Assembly (NCBI RefSeq): GCF_000764305.2
Contig: NW_025930409.1
Span: forward strand, 125,130 to 189,129
Source of the DNA: Hyalella azteca
Lineage: Eukaryota; Arthropoda; Malacostraca; Amphipoda; Hyalellidae
Reading direction: 5' to 3'
Length of the DNA: 64,000 nt
The notes beneath the pieces were generated by a model that worked only from the letters and a program-made list of their open reading frames with translations, searched no databases and had not been told where the DNA came from. Position numbers and translations under genes: made by a program. This document shows positions 33,996 to 47,735 of the stretch, piece by piece (the stretch's first letter is position 1; every line of letters begins with the position of its first letter).

Positions 33996-36900
33996 TGGGA
34001 AATCAATTGATATGATGCAGTTTAGTGGACTATAAATAATTTAGAAACAAACAAGGGATCTGTGGTCACGATTAAAGAGGTTAATTATGATTTTTAAATT
34101 GATCAGAAGCAGAAAAAATTAGCAAAAAATTAAAAGGGTAAAAATGAAACGAAATAAAAGACTTAAATGTTTTCTAGTAAAGTAGGATTAACTCGATGAT
34201 GTTATGAAACACAACAATGATGTAATTATATAAGGAGAACCAAACGCAATTTAGACGTAGAATTGAAACCCCGTTGAGTGCTCACTCATAAAATTTAACT
34301 GCTTCCGTGAGTGAACGGAGCAAATTTAAACTGATATACAGCCTCATGTCTTAAGTTTAAAGTCAAATAACTCCGACTTCATTTAAATCCTGATTTCTAC
34401 AAGTTTTTAGCTGTTAAAATTTCTTATAGTAAAATTTGAACGAATTGTTAGATTTTAAGGCACCGAATCATCTGTTGTGTGCAATTATATACAGCATTAT
34501 AGTATTCTCGCTGTCAATTGTTTGAGGCGCTGAATTAAAGAGTAGGAGTGCGTGGGTGAGTTGCTAATTGGATGTAAAAAGCTCGACAAGGTCCAACATT
34601 ACTCTGGGTACAGGAAAAACTGAAACTTTATGAGAACCTAACAATGCATCAATTATTTGGCGCAAGCTACGAGCTTTTCCATACTATTTACTCGCTATAT
34701 AAGAAATAAGAAACTAGGAAAATCACACTATGTTCTTCTGTTAAATGCCAATAAATTTTCATTCATCACATAAAATATGATTATTACGTTGCTGAAGCAA
34801 TGTTGATTATTACGGAGCTTCAGCACATAAAGTACGACAAGCACAGTAGCTTATTTACGCTAGTAATGAAACTCTTGTTTCCGTTATCCTTTACTCCTTC
34901 CTAAATATCAATGCATAAAGAGAGAAATATCAAAATCTTGTCTCCCATCGCTCAACGAACATTTTACGAACGAACAACGAAACATTTTGTAAAAGGTACT
35001 GCGGCGAACAAAACACATATAACAGCGGACGATCAGGTTCAAGGTTTTATACGTGCTGTGAGAGTCGACGGTTGACAGAGACCACCTACGCAGATCACCG
35101 CGGCTCGACGGTGGATTTCGCAAGTGTGGCCAACGCCGGAAACGAGCACGATGACTTCGACACCTTTAAGCTGTCACTGCCTCTCCGTCAGAGGTCTAAC
35201 TCTCATATTTGCTGTCTTTTCTACGTGTGAATAAGTCATACAATTTATTATTTTTAGGATTAAATATCTGCGCTGTTAAGCATAAAACTCTTGCATGATG
35301 AGCACTAGAAGCCTGCGCTAATAATTTTCTGCCAAAACTGTAAATCAAGCTCGACTTCGTGAGGTAACCTCCTCTCATATTAGCTTTGCCAAGAAAAATT
35401 CAAATAAATATTTATTTCCTGCTTACGGGATGAAAGATGCTACCTGCAGATTGCAGCTCTTTCTTAATAGCCATATTCTCCACTAGTGTTTGTTTGATTT
35501 TATTTCTCAGCAATCAATTAAAATTATTGTTCATTGAATAATGCAGCTTGTCATGTGGTAAAGATCGAACAGATCGGCTGTTAATTGGATGGTAAAGATT
35601 GAAATTGGATAACCAAAGCAGTCATTAAATTAAATATCTCAGCGGAATAATGTTTCTTCAGGAGAGTACATGAGGAAACCCTGCAACACAATCTTTGACC
35701 TGCTCGTGTCTCGAAAAACAATCATATTTCCTGCTGAGTTGCGGCTACTGAAGGTCCAGCATCTATGGTACCATTCAAGTAGTTCACGAATTGAATCGCT
35801 AATCTCCAGGCTAATTTTCATATTAGCAATTTATATCATTTCATCAAGTTACGTTAAATATTCGGTTATAAAGTATATGCTCCGGCGTTGGCACAACTTG
35901 CTATTGGAATATAATCTTAGTTGAACGAATCTAGTTGCTTGGCGCTCGATGAGGACAATCCTTGAGCACGAAACCACGGAAATTATCAGCTGTTAATGTT
36001 ATTTTTTATCAAAAAATTTAAAAGCAAAGTAACGTCAAGTATATTTATCATATCTTCATAGCATAAATTTCAAGGACAAGTTTCATAATTGTTCAAAAAG
36101 AGAAGAATACTATTATTATTATTGTTATACTTATACTATTATTATGTTTTTCTTGAAGAATTGGAGAACCCTCGCTTCTATATTCAACTATTTCACTAAG
36201 AATGTTACAGCCAGAAGGTGGAAAAACCTGCTTCATTTCATTTGAGACTGCAACATCTTAGGATCTGTAGCTGAATGTCGTAGCTTAAGGTTTCTAGTTA
36301 ACGATATTTATGCTTAATCTATATATCGTACTCGCTACGATATGAATCCATCATGAAATGCAGTATAGGATAAGATAGCGCGATACCATATTGTCTGTTT
36401 AGAGATAAGTATTGAATCAAAAATCACTTTCAAATGGAAATTTTAGCTAATATTGATCGCAGCAACAGCTGTAAATCAAACTGTCTCGCAACTCATCATC
36501 CTTAAAAGGTGCCTATGCCCACTGCCGAACAACTTGGCAAGTTTGAGTCATGTCAAAAAAGTATTTTTGCCTTTTGGAAATTTGCCTATTTCGTTTCAAT
36601 TGATAAGCAATGCCTAATGATTGGCGAAAGTCAAATCAGCAGTGGCTCCAATTGAATTGTGAATATTGTGTTGAAGTGTTGGCTAACTTTAGTGTAATAT
36701 GGCTCTTAGTGTGATGAAATTTACTTCTCTACTGACTTATTAAAAAATTGCGCTTATCTTCAAAAATCTTGATCAAAATCGCCGAGGACCTTTGATCATA
36801 AATTTTCTGAGACATTTTACGGTGACGGCTTGGAACCCAAATAAAAAACAATCATTAATTCGGCTTTTCTTTACCCGAAACAATGAGATACATAAATATT

Positions 36901-39900
36901 TATATGGTATAAATCATCAAGAAAATCTCCAAAAAATGACAAATTTTTCCCGGGCATGATACAACTATTTTTCAGCAAGGCTACATAGAAAAATTGTCAC
37001 ATTCGCCAAGAGCTATTATAACACCATGGAAATTTTCCGCAGGATATCATCCTTTTTTTCGAGGGTCGACGCTAGTCCGGATATTCCGGTTTACTCCGCC
37101 TCATCCGGAAATATCAGCTCCGGCGGAGGCTCCCTCTAAATTTTATGGTTTAATTAACTCCAATTTTATTCCCGATGGGCGCCATGCGCCGGAGATGCGA
37201 CCTGTCATCTGTTTGAACAAAACGATCCATAATTCGGTGTGGCACGATGTCATAAACAGCGTAGGACAGACAGGCCTGGTGTCGTCCGTCACCGGTGGAC
37301 CGTCCAGTGGTCTTTGTGGTTCGTAATTCCGTGTCCCGTTGAGCCCACAAACAAAAGAAAAACTGCAGCGTCCGCAAAATTTGGCCGCTGCTCGTTAGAG
37401 AAGAATGGACGGGGCTACTTCCGCTTCATTTTGTCATCAAATTAGGGAACGGTGAGAGCTGGTGATGAAGAAACTAACAAGTCCCTAGATGCGAAAAATT
37501 TCGCAGCACATTTGCCAATCAAGGCCTCGCGAGATTCCCACTACTATAATTAATCGATCACGTCTTCATTAATTATAAAGCGATAATCATGTTAATAACC
37601 ATCTGCACAGAATAAATACACTAAATTAAATTTAACGCTAAATGAAATTGAACATTTCAGGTAAAAGAAATAGTAAAGTGAACAATTTCACGTACAAGAC
37701 CGCCGTGAGTTCATCAAACGAAAATCTATAGAGCATTACTGATGAAGAATCCCCATCAAAGCATCAAGCGGTCAAAAAATATTTTTGTTTTGTAAAAAAA
37801 TTATCTTCATCTAGGAATTACGAATTCGGTAAAAATTGCGCAACACGGGTCGTAAAATTTATTCACATGGGTCATCATATCGCGCCATACGCGATACTCC
37901 ATTGCGCCACACAAGATTTTCAATTGTGCCACACGGGACACACAATTAAAGAACTGGTTACTACATAGAAGAAGTGCAAGACATTGCAGGACATAACAAC
38001 CACTCGTCCCAGAAAGACGTTACAAAACATAACAAGCACGTACTCGTCCCAGAATTTTGAACAAACTTATTAGGACCAAACACTGACGCTGAAGTCCCTT
38101 GCAAGTCGGTGCTTTGAGATACTCATGCAGTGCTCAGCGACACAGGAACGCCCAACAATAGGAGCTGCTGTAGCGGCTTCTCAAGATGGCAGGCCGAAAG
38201 CAGGGCTGACGAGATGGTGTTCATGTTTTTGCCCCTCAAAAAGGAGGTGAAAGCTTCGCAGCGCTAGTCATGATTTAAATACGCTTTGTCTGCTTGACGT
38301 TCACTCTTGCAAGCAGATCTTCAGATGCGAATAACATTGAAAAACGCGCATTTATAAGATGGCTTAATGCATTTCTAAGCCGACAATCAAATTTGCGGCA
38401 AGAATATTTCTTCAGGCGAGTTTGACAAAAAAAAGTCAGCAGTTTTCCATTCTCTCTGGTTAAACTGAAATTGGCCAGACAATTAATAAATTGTAGCCCG
38501 GTTTCCATCAGTGCGGTGCAAGTTAACAGGTGCACATTGTTCAGTCCATGGGGTGATCCTATCAAAACTCGCTTCAGTAGAATTAGCTGCTAATTTCACG
38601 TCTATAATTGGTAGGTTAAGCTCGAAAATCAGTCAGTGATTACCACATTGTTGCAGACACATAACAATCTGTGTTAGTACGGCGCCTGAGCATCACTCCC
38701 GCCCTACTTGCACATTTGTATGGCATCGGCCGGTCCGTGTTGCATGCAAGTCCTGCTGGGTCTCTCAGAACTCAGAGTGCTGTTAAGGCCCATAATTTAA
38801 TGGAGCCTCTCAAACGAAGAACTACGGTGCGCTGAGATGGGACTTGCTTGGACTTGACCACGCTGGTAGTGTGGACATGAGGACGAGGTAATGGGACTCT
38901 AGCTAGAGGCAGGACAAGGCGGAAATCAGAAGGCAGAGTTTTATGTTTAATTAACAACAAGGTGACTACAATCATTCTGGGGAAAGCCAATAGAGTTAAC
39001 GAGACAAAAAGAAAAGAGAGTTACCAAGAATTAAAAAATAGAGTCAACGAGAATTAAGAAAAGCCAAAATTTGGAGATAGGACAGCCACTCCATGTGAAA
39101 TGTGGCGGGTAACGTGAGGCGGCGGTAACCCAACACCGCTATTGCATGTAACACGTTGACGCCGATTGCACATATTCCTAACTTTCCTAGCAGACGGTGT
39201 CTGGCACCGGTGACAAAAATTACATGTTTGTTTAATTTTTTGGTAAAATTAATAATAGTTACAGTGTAACTAAAGTAAAGAAAGTACACCTATGGACCAC
39301 TCCGTCTGCAAAGAGGGGGCACTGCAGCCTAAGTCTCCTTGTATACGCGCAATGGAACGAATGTCGAGAGTGGCTATAACAGAGAATAAAATTTAGACGA
39401 AATGAGCCCTTGTTTATGAATTGTGTGCAATTACAATTCATGCAGTATGATTATAATTTCCGTGATATGCATAATTTCCAGAAGTAAAGTAGCAATGTGA
39501 ATGAATGGGCATACTAACGAAGATTAAATTTCGATTTTCTAAAGAAAAATATAAAATTTATAGAGAAATGATAGACACGAATAGAAACTTGCACATATTA
39601 AAGCATAATAGAAGGAAATCTCACCACCCACTTCTCAACCACCAATAACCGAGGATTGTTAGCTAGGGACACACGATGGAACTTTCATCTCGCCCCGTAT
39701 CAATTAATTAAAATAATATTATTAACTAATACTAAATAGTGGACCTAATAATAAATTGTGAAGTCACTGAACCTAATCCTTGATACGATAAGAGGTATGA
39801 GCAACAAATTCCTTCAGGTGTGGAATTAACTATGTAAACATTCTCAACTGGCACTAATATTATAACAGTATAACACAAGTGTCCCAAGACTAAGTGTTCT

Positions 39901-41065
39901 AATGCTGCAAACTATTGCCCGTTTGATGGCCGGCAGTAAAGGACAGATTTCGATGGCCACGGCAGCCGATGCTCATTATGAGACTGTAAGTACTTCCGCC
40001 TCACACAGCTGTCAACAAACTGCGACGAACACATGCACGTATACTTGTCATCCTCGTCATTTTTTTCCTCTCAATCGCGTCAAAATACCGTTATTTTCGT
40101 TGCATGCTTTCACTTCCACAAACTTTCATTCACTTCAACAACCTCTTTTGTCTTCAGGTTATTAATTAACTACATGATTGGGAGTTTGAATTCACGCGAG
40201 AATAAATTAAATGTTTGAGATATGCAGTACCATAAATGCAGTACTTTTTTCACAGATCACCCACCTTTGTTAATAATGAGAGGTTTAATGTCAGCCATTC
40301 ATCGTGCATGCCCAAAAGTCAACTTTTATTTTAAACAATCGAGGACAGTCAAGTAACGCGGTCGGCTGCGGAGATAATTCCCAACAATATCGTTACTTTT
40401 TATGTTGATGAGAAATGCGTGATTAAAACAAGCACATTTTTCGCAAACTTGAAACGTGTACTTTTTTTACCTGAAAAATTATATATTTTTTCAATGTCTT
40501 ACTAAAGAACTTTGAATACTATGACAAACTATTCGAATTCAAGTCCAGTGAGTCATAAAAAGCTGAAATTTATAAAGTTTTCAGGTTGAAATAATATAAA
40601 GGTTGTATGAAAAAGACAACTCTCGTAAATTTGCATTAATGCTGACACGATGAACCGCGAACTTATTGATGGTAATCATCATACACATGATAATGATATC
40701 GATGATAATCATCATATACAAAAAAACTCGTGGAACAAACATACGATTCTTGGTGTAAAAGATCAGTTCCTTGTCAGGAAAAGATATTTTCTATTTTATT
40801 TTCCTTGCCGAACTTTAATTGTCTGCCCACTATTATACGACTACTGTACGTTCAACTATACAAAATTAAAAGAGATGAATGAAGCATACTATATTAACAA
40901 AACTTCGCTATATATACATTCCAGACTGAGCAACAAAAGGATTTAGTGTCGCGCAAGTCGCAGTCCTTACTCCAGCGGCGTGCAGATAAGCAACGTTACT
41001 GGAGTCCATCACGTGGCGCTAACGAACGTCTCGTTTTATTTGCTGCCTCCAAATGCTCATTCCCA
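33996..41065. other. Long stretch without a recognisable gene
   Basis: Mixed AT-rich DNA. A 110-codon plus frame (36994-37326) and a 96-codon minus frame (38565-38275) lack any motif. At 36110-36150 there is a short imperfect TAT/ATT triplet run. Around 37840-37950 ATTGCGC(C)ACAC motifs recur loosely. No RNA gene or mobile element could be supported. Confidence 0.4.
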
Positions 41066-41284
41066 CGAGCGTTAATATTGTGCCTGGCGCACTCCATGCA
41101 CCGTGTGCGCGCGACCGAGCGTTAATATTGCGCCTGACTCACTCCATACACCATGTGCGCACGACCGAGGGTTAATATTGCGCCTGACTCACTCCATACA
41201 CCGTGTGCGCACGACCGAGGGTTAATATTGCGCCTGACTCACTCCATACACAGAGTGTGCACAACCGAGCGTTAATATTGTGTC
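41066..41284. repeat. 50-bp minisatellite, 4.3 copies
   Basis: Units start at 41066, 41116, 41166, 41216 and 41266 (partial). Each begins CGAGCGTTAATATTG and contains ACTCACTCCATACACC and GTGTGCGCACGAC. GTGCGCAC is itself a palindrome. The copies differ at a few sites. Confidence 0.93.
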
Positions 41285-41899
41285 GTGGGCTTGAACTTTA
41301 CCATTAACCGTAGTTTACACAATATTTAAAAAAATTAGTTCAACATTCATGAGCAGGAGTCTTGTTGCAAGAAAAATATATTTCTTCAAGTAAGACAATT
41401 TAGGAATTCTAACTATGAGAATTAAAACTTGTTACATACTTTTAAACGCACCAACATCTGAACCAGCGTGCTGTGCACCAGTTGCTTAATACTGTCTCCA
41501 AACGTTCATTAATCATTGCCTACAGCATCAATTGAATATCACCAATTTCTCTCGCGAAAGCTTGAAGACGGAATCGATATATAATTTCTTAAAGAAGCAT
41601 TATACATTAATCTTTGCACGGCTGTAGGTTTGCACCACACTTCCCGGCAACATGCATGGGAGTGGCAGGGTGCATATCAATCTCTTTTACCCTAAAATTC
41701 TCATAACAAATTTCCCACCCTCTTCGAATCACCATTGCACTGGGAAGATTTATTGTGTTTCCCATTAATTAATTAATGCCATGGTGAACCAATCAGAGTA
41801 ATGCTGTAGTGATGTCAGCTTCGATTAGTACAGGAATTAGCATGTCGCCAACTCTTACCACCAGAACACCTTGCCAATTTCGACCAGAATTTTCACAAC
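41285..41899. other. No gene seen
   Basis: AT-rich sequence with no recognisable element. Confidence 0.4.
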
Positions 41900-41966
41900 T
41901 TGTGAATTTCGTACCTCCAACTCGCTTCCCCAAACTTTGTGATCTTAACCACTCGGTCACTTCGAG
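41900..41966 (-). mobile_element. Decayed tRNA-like (SINE-type) sequence
   Basis: Minus-strand reading gives TGACCGAGTGGTTAAGATC at about 41959-41941, close to the A-box/D-loop of Leu/Ser tRNAs (TGGCCGAGTGGTTAAGG). About 35 nt later GGTACGAAATTC (41915-41904) is a near B box. The sequence will not fold as a full tRNA, so a tRNA-derived SINE remnant is more likely than a gene. Confidence 0.5.
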
Positions 41967-42369
41967 TTCCGAGTCATGGAGTAGCCGCATCAAACTTACG
42001 ACAGCCAATTTAATAGTTAATCCCCGCCTATTATAGGCCAAAGTCCATTATAGACGATATGTGATGAACTAAATCTAAGATAAAGTGAGGAAGCAATTGT
42101 GGGCAGTTGATGAAACCAAGCGGCGCGAGGCTGGTGCAGAATTAGGCAAGCGTAAGCAAAAATCCCAGAATCGATCACCGGCCGGTGATTACCGAGACAC
42201 TCTGAAGCGCGAATGAGCGTCAACATAAAGCGATAGGCGCTACGAGGGAAGCTCAACATAAAGCGATAGTCGTGAGCGACATCAAAGCATAGAGTACATG
42301 AATATATTTTTTATGAATATTTCATGCGGTGTGATGAATTTATTTATACATTTTGAAGTTTACTGTTCG

Positions 42370-42428
42370 TCGACATTTTTTCAGCAGCTTAATATAATTC
42401 GACATTTTTTCAGCAGCTTAATATAATT
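42370..42428. repeat. 29-bp direct duplication
   Basis: Units at 42370-42398 and 42399-42427, TCGACATTTTTTCAGCAGCT plus TAATATAAT, are identical. A two-copy tandem duplication. Confidence 0.9.
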
Positions 42429-43724
42429 TAATTATGATCAAAATTAATTATGAGCTTCACGCTATTGTTATAATCTTCACTCACCAGTCCACAACTTTCC
42501 TCAGCCCTCAAATTTAAATAGTTCGCCGTTTCTTCCACATATTCATTGATTGCCTTCGCGCTCGGAGCCTCCAACTTACGTCAAGTCACAGGCCGAAAAA
42601 GTAGCAACTCGTCTAAATCCATTCAATCAACTCATTGAGGGCCCGACAAAACGAGACTTCCTAAAGACTTCGCAACGCCAAGAGCTGCCCTGAACAAAGT
42701 CTTGCCAGAAGCATGGCAGCTTTAGTATAGAATGGAAACTGGTCTCAGGGAACGCAATTTTCATCGGGTTATATCTGACGCTATAGGCTAATTACGCAAA
42801 TTTGAGGTTTGCAGATTTAGTTGGCATCGGAAAAGGAAAATTAATTCTAGTGAAGATCTGATATAATCAAAAAATTTAACCGAGCATGAAATTGGAATAT
42901 ATTTAATAGGAAAGTGAAGTTAAACTTTCATATTCCATCTCAACTTTTACGCAGGGAAGTTAAGCTCATTTATAGACGCAAATAAATGCACCGTCACACA
43001 ATTAATAGAAGAGAATAATTAATTAATACGGGCCAAATTCTCACCAAAATCCACCTTCTAAATCAAAAGAAGAAAATAACAAATTGCATGGAAAATTTTT
43101 AACTTGCAATTCGCATGACAAACATCAAGCTCTAGACAGTATACCTCACAAGTTAATAAAGTACAAGTATACCTCACAGTATACATAAAATAATTCAATT
43201 CATTTACTACGTATAGAAAATAATCCGTCAAACTTTAAGAATTTATCTGATGAAAATAAAATCTTCACCTCATTAAAAAAGCGCCTGATTTTTACCCTTA
43301 GGCAATTATGAGAAGATATTAAGGTTTAGCATTTCGGTTTCTGAATAATTGCGGAAATACATGCGAACGTATTTTATGAATTTTTCAGTGGTCGTTCCCC
43401 AGTTAAAGTTTAAAGAACGAATTCTCTTCATTTTAGCTATCATTTAAATCTATTGTATAACACTGATCATAATATTTTTCTCTTCGCACTCTAGCCGAAA
43501 GCTTCTACATCGGCATCAAGATTTCAATGTATCACTATGCTCAGCTCTGCATTAAATTACCTCTCCATGCTCGTTCGCATCCAATTGATTCACTGTCATG
43601 TACTTTGATGTCTTGTTTTGGTTTGAATGTCATCTAATATTATTAGGGTATAGAGACGAGTGCATTAACTCCACTCGATAACTCATTCATATTCATGAGC
43701 GGAGGTTCATCCGCATAGATTTCT
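42429..43724. other. No gene seen
   Basis: AT-rich sequence with nothing recognisable. Confidence 0.4.
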
Positions 43725-44222
43725 GTGCTCATGAAGCTTCAAAGCGTTCGAAAGTTGTCGGTTGCGCCAAACTTCACTCGCCTGCAATTAGATCCTCACT
43801 TCAAAACGCTATCATTTAGGCGCTATTTAGCCTCAAAAGTTCCGCAGGCGTTTAAAAGCTCGAAATTTTCACAGGTTCTTCTTTCACGCAGCGAACTTTT
43901 CCGCTCTACGAGATCAATTAAACTAGGGAAAAATAGGCGCTTGAAATCCTTACCACTTACCCGCAGAACCCGACCTCGAAAAACTCCAGACCCTCGCATG
44001 GGCGACACCTCGACGGTAGTGAGGGACTATAGACCATCAGACCTTGGGCAGCGGAGCGTGCTGGGCGGACGTCTTGCCTTCTTTATGTCTTGTTATGTTG
44101 ATGGTAGGAAACTAACTAGTAGTACAATCATGACTAGGAAACTAACTAGTAGTGCATTCATGACTAGGAAACTAACTAGTAGTACATTCGTATCCTACAA
44201 ATTATTCCATGTATTGTCTTAA
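43725..44222 (+). CDS. Unrecognised 165-codon frame with a C-terminal 10-residue repeat
   Basis: Among the longest non-satellite frames, though its first codon may not be a true start; an ATG at 43731 is in frame. The first two thirds are very basic and Ser/Leu-rich (RKLSVAPNFTRLQLDPHFKT, then LTRRTRPRKTPDPRMG). The last third is made by a 30-bp DNA repeat (44105-44190) that reads as three copies of a 10-residue unit such as TRKLTSSTFM. No domain or signal peptide is recognised. The minus strand is also open for 61 codons over the basic part. It could be an exon, a repeat artefact, or chance. Confidence 0.2.
   Translation: MLMKLQSVRKLSVAPNFTRLQLDPHFKTLSFRRYLASKVPQAFKSSKFSQVLLSRSELFRSTRSIKLGKNRRLKSLPLTRRTRPRKTPDPRMGDTSTVVRDYRPSDLGQRSVLGGRLAFFMSCYVDGRKLTSSTIMTRKLTSSAFMTRKLTSSTFVSYKLFHVLS
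44105..44190. repeat. 30-bp minisatellite, about 3 copies
   Basis: Units start at 44105, 44135 and 44165: TAGGAAACTAACTAGTAGTA then C(A/T)TTCATGAC, with single-base differences. ACTAGT is palindromic. The period is a multiple of three, so it keeps the overlapping frame open. Confidence 0.92.
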
Positions 44223-47200
44223 TTGGATTTATGGGCATTTATGACTATTGCACAGAAGGCATTCAGATTTCAATTTCTCTCGCATTATCTCGCATTAAAA
44301 TTAATCTCGCATTAAAATGCCGGTCAAATTGTCAGAGGTCTTGAATTCATGGAAATATTTGGTAGCCGAAGAAAACCAGAATGAAAAAATTGCATCACTT
44401 AATAACTAAGTAGTTTTACCATCAGCTTCTGAAAACTTTGTCAAGCTTCGATAATAACCCACTGAGAGACTGTAAGGCATTTTTAGACTTGTAATCAGTC
44501 TGTATTTTAATGCTGGTTTAATCGAATTTATCAAATAGTCCGATAAATATTTTATTTCAAGCAGCGTGCTGATCAAGTGTTCACTCGACTCGCCATCCCG
44601 ACGCCATCAGCCGCCATGCTGCAGCAAAACAAAACACGTCAACTGAAGAAATGTAACACGCAATCCGCATATCAAAATTGCGACGAGTCTTCGATAGTGG
44701 TTAAATGCTATATCCCTGGTTTTCATGTCAAAAATGCACATTTTAAAGGGAATATATTCACCAAACCAATGTTGATTGTAGGCTCGCGAAATGAAGTAAG
44801 CAGCAGTGAAACAACGGACAAAATTTTCGGCTAACTCAATTCCCCATAAATAAATGATGATTTGATATCTCAGCAATTTATCGTAATATGGCAAGACTTA
44901 TTTCAATATCTATTGTAATAATACATATGCCTTATTACAATATTTATTGTAATAAGGCAACATTCCTCACAAGTTGGCATCACAATACTGGTCAGTATGT
45001 TAAAATTTACCGCACTCAGTGCATCCTGACAATTCAAGTGTATGACGGTGGTTTGCATGAATATATATATATATATATATATCAGCGTCTATAGCTATGA
45101 CACACAAGATTTTGTTACCAAAGGACTGTAGCGCAAATCTAAATAAAACTTCAGAAAAATTGTATGAAATTAGATATTTTTTACTTATTATGGCGAATAA
45201 ATAATTGTACATTCCCCGAATACGAGCCAAGCGGTATCATATTGCCACTTTTAACCGAATTTATAAAAAGAATACCAGACTTTATTTAACATTAGACTGA
45301 CATTTTGCAGCTCCCGGTGGCTGCATGAACCTCTGAGAACATGGAAGCTTTGGGAGCTGGCCATGGAAAACGATCTCTTTCTGTATCGGGAGCCGATGCC
45401 TTCTGGCGCGATAAAAAGCGCCGCTATGAGAGGACACTGCTTCCAATTTAATCCAACCTCGGCAGAATTTTAGAGCCAACGGCACGAAGTGATGGAAGAG
45501 AATGAGCTTCCACGAGGCCTTCAGATCGGAGGTCTGTGTTCGTCAACTCAATGAGAGATCATCAGTCTATTCAGATGACGATGAAATCTCAACAAAAACT
45601 TCAACATTTAAACAGCAATGAGCTTCCGCCATTGCTTTCAGCTCAGCCCACATAGTAAAGTTCATGCTTAATCGTATATATTTTTTTACTTTCTGTAAGG
45701 GAAGGCGATTTATTATTATTAAGCATTGCACTGATTACCTTTCAAAGTCATCGAAGCACTATGAATCAACCGACTCTGCAAATTTAACAACAGGAAATAA
45801 ATGGCAGAGAAAGATAAAAGAGTGATAGATGTATTCTACAATTGGTACAAAAAATTTATAATAGGCACATGAAGATGTGTAAGTACATTCAAGTACAAGA
45901 AACGCGTAATAACAAGCACACCAGCGATCTCACTGTGCGAAATAGCACTCTGGTCAAAATAACAAGAGCACAAACAGTTATTTCCAGTGACCTACTGTTT
46001 TAGTACAATATGATCTCTAAGAAAATATTTTTTCTTTTAAAATTCTTCAATATATAGACGGAAAAAAATGTATTCTAAAATATCTTTGAGAGGCTGGCTA
46101 TGTCATCATTTAAGACAGAAACGACGTTTTAATGAAATAATTAAACTTAATTGTAACGAAACGGTGAAAAATTTTACAAAAAGGCAAGCAGATATTCAAC
46201 TCTTTCCCGACATTGACAGAATAACAAAATCGCCAAAAAAGAACGTTAAATTCGTGTAAGAAATGCAAGGTTTTCCTCCTGGTTTTCTGGGGAAGGCATG
46301 AATGTGACATCGCAGATATTCTGGTCACAAAGACAGCCCCTGCACGTCAGGCATTAGGCACCGTGGCGTCTCAGTGAGACTAACGACGCAAGATATGCCG
46401 GACCAGGAATATGCCGTACCTTGTGCCTTCTCCGCTGCCTTCGCCGCCTTCATCAGTTACAATGAACACTTGATTAAAGAAACTCAAGCCAGAGATGAGA
46501 GCATTGATACAAATGAAAGTCGATTCAACACACGTTCTGTATAATATTACAAGACGTTTGAGAAATATCCCGTGTCGCCTCTCCCTACGACTTCGTTCAA
46601 TACTCGTTTCATAAATCTATCCTGCCATCCCACAAACCAAGGCAAAATCATGACAGATTCGAACATGTATTCTTCACGGGTGTATTAAGCACAGTTTGCG
46701 ATCAGCAAATTCGTGGAAACTTATTATCTCAAGACTGGACTTGAATTTCACAACTAAATGAAGTAACATGATCAAATATTATTTCTTTATGAACTACACT
46801 GCGCTGTGAACGTGAACTGAGACTTTTGTCTTGATGCTCGGATCATCTCGCCTAGGTACGACCAAACTCACTTCTACATGACTTTGAAGTCAATACCTGA
46901 CTACATTTCCGATCCTCACAATATTCTCTGACGCATGAAAGTTTATGATTAAAATCTAAAACAAACAATGAAGCTTTGCTTACACTTTCAAAGGACGCAA
47001 CTCGCATGCACCTGACAAATAATACTCGGCACAGAATTCAAATAATTTTTTTAATGATAATGTTTAATGGAATTTATTTTGATTAACTATGCAAGAACTT
47101 CTGATTACCAAGCTGCCAATGCGAGGCATCAACATGAGTGCTACGAGTAAACTAATAGACTTATTCCCTCGAGTTTAAGAATGTTTTTATTAGTGAAGCT

Positions 47201-47735
47201 TTTGATATTTTGTGAGAAACAAATAACACTATATTGAAGTACAAAGGCATTTATAAATAAATAAATAAAAATATCACATCAATATAAAAAAGATTTTCTA
47301 ATGCCCGAATCAAATTGACAAGAATAAAATAATGCATAAATTATAGATTTAAATTTAAAAATAAATTTGGGTAAAGTTTGTAAAAGGAAGCCGACTGAGT
47401 ACTAATTAACGGCTAGGAAGGATTAACGCGAATTTTCGAAATGGAAAAGTTTCACTTCTCCACTTATATCTTTTCATGGTAAAAGTTTCTCATACATCAC
47501 CTTGATACGCATAGGGAAACGTTTTTCCCATGCTATTTAATCAACGACTTTTCTCATGAATTCATACAGAATAATTTGCGTTTAAAAATTACTGTTTAAA
47601 GACAACACTTCAAAAGAATACAGTGTCTTTGATGTTACACATCTACAATGAATTTCTAATTTTATTTCCAAATATTAAAAAATTAGTTTTAGATTTTTTA
47701 ACTTTATTAACTTTAACTTTTAACTTTATGCCTGT
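44191..47735. other. No gene seen; simple repeat and small palindrome inside
   Basis: AT-rich. An (AT)n run lies at about 45059-45082. At 44929-44958 GCCTTATTACAATA and its reverse complement form a 14-bp-arm palindrome with TT at the centre. Frames at 44577-44834 (plus, 85 codons), 44894-44607 (minus) and 45485-45282 (minus) are unrecognised. Confidence 0.45.

Noticed and set aside
36994..37326. 110-codon plus-strand frame
   Set aside because: No motif, mixed composition, no supporting splice or promoter signal; likely chance in a GC-richer patch.
41066..41284. CRISPR-like regularly spaced repeats
   Set aside because: Repeats are contiguous with no unique spacers; eukaryotic minisatellite.
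42100..42200. B-box-like GATCGATTC on the minus strand
   Set aside because: No matching A box at tRNA distance.
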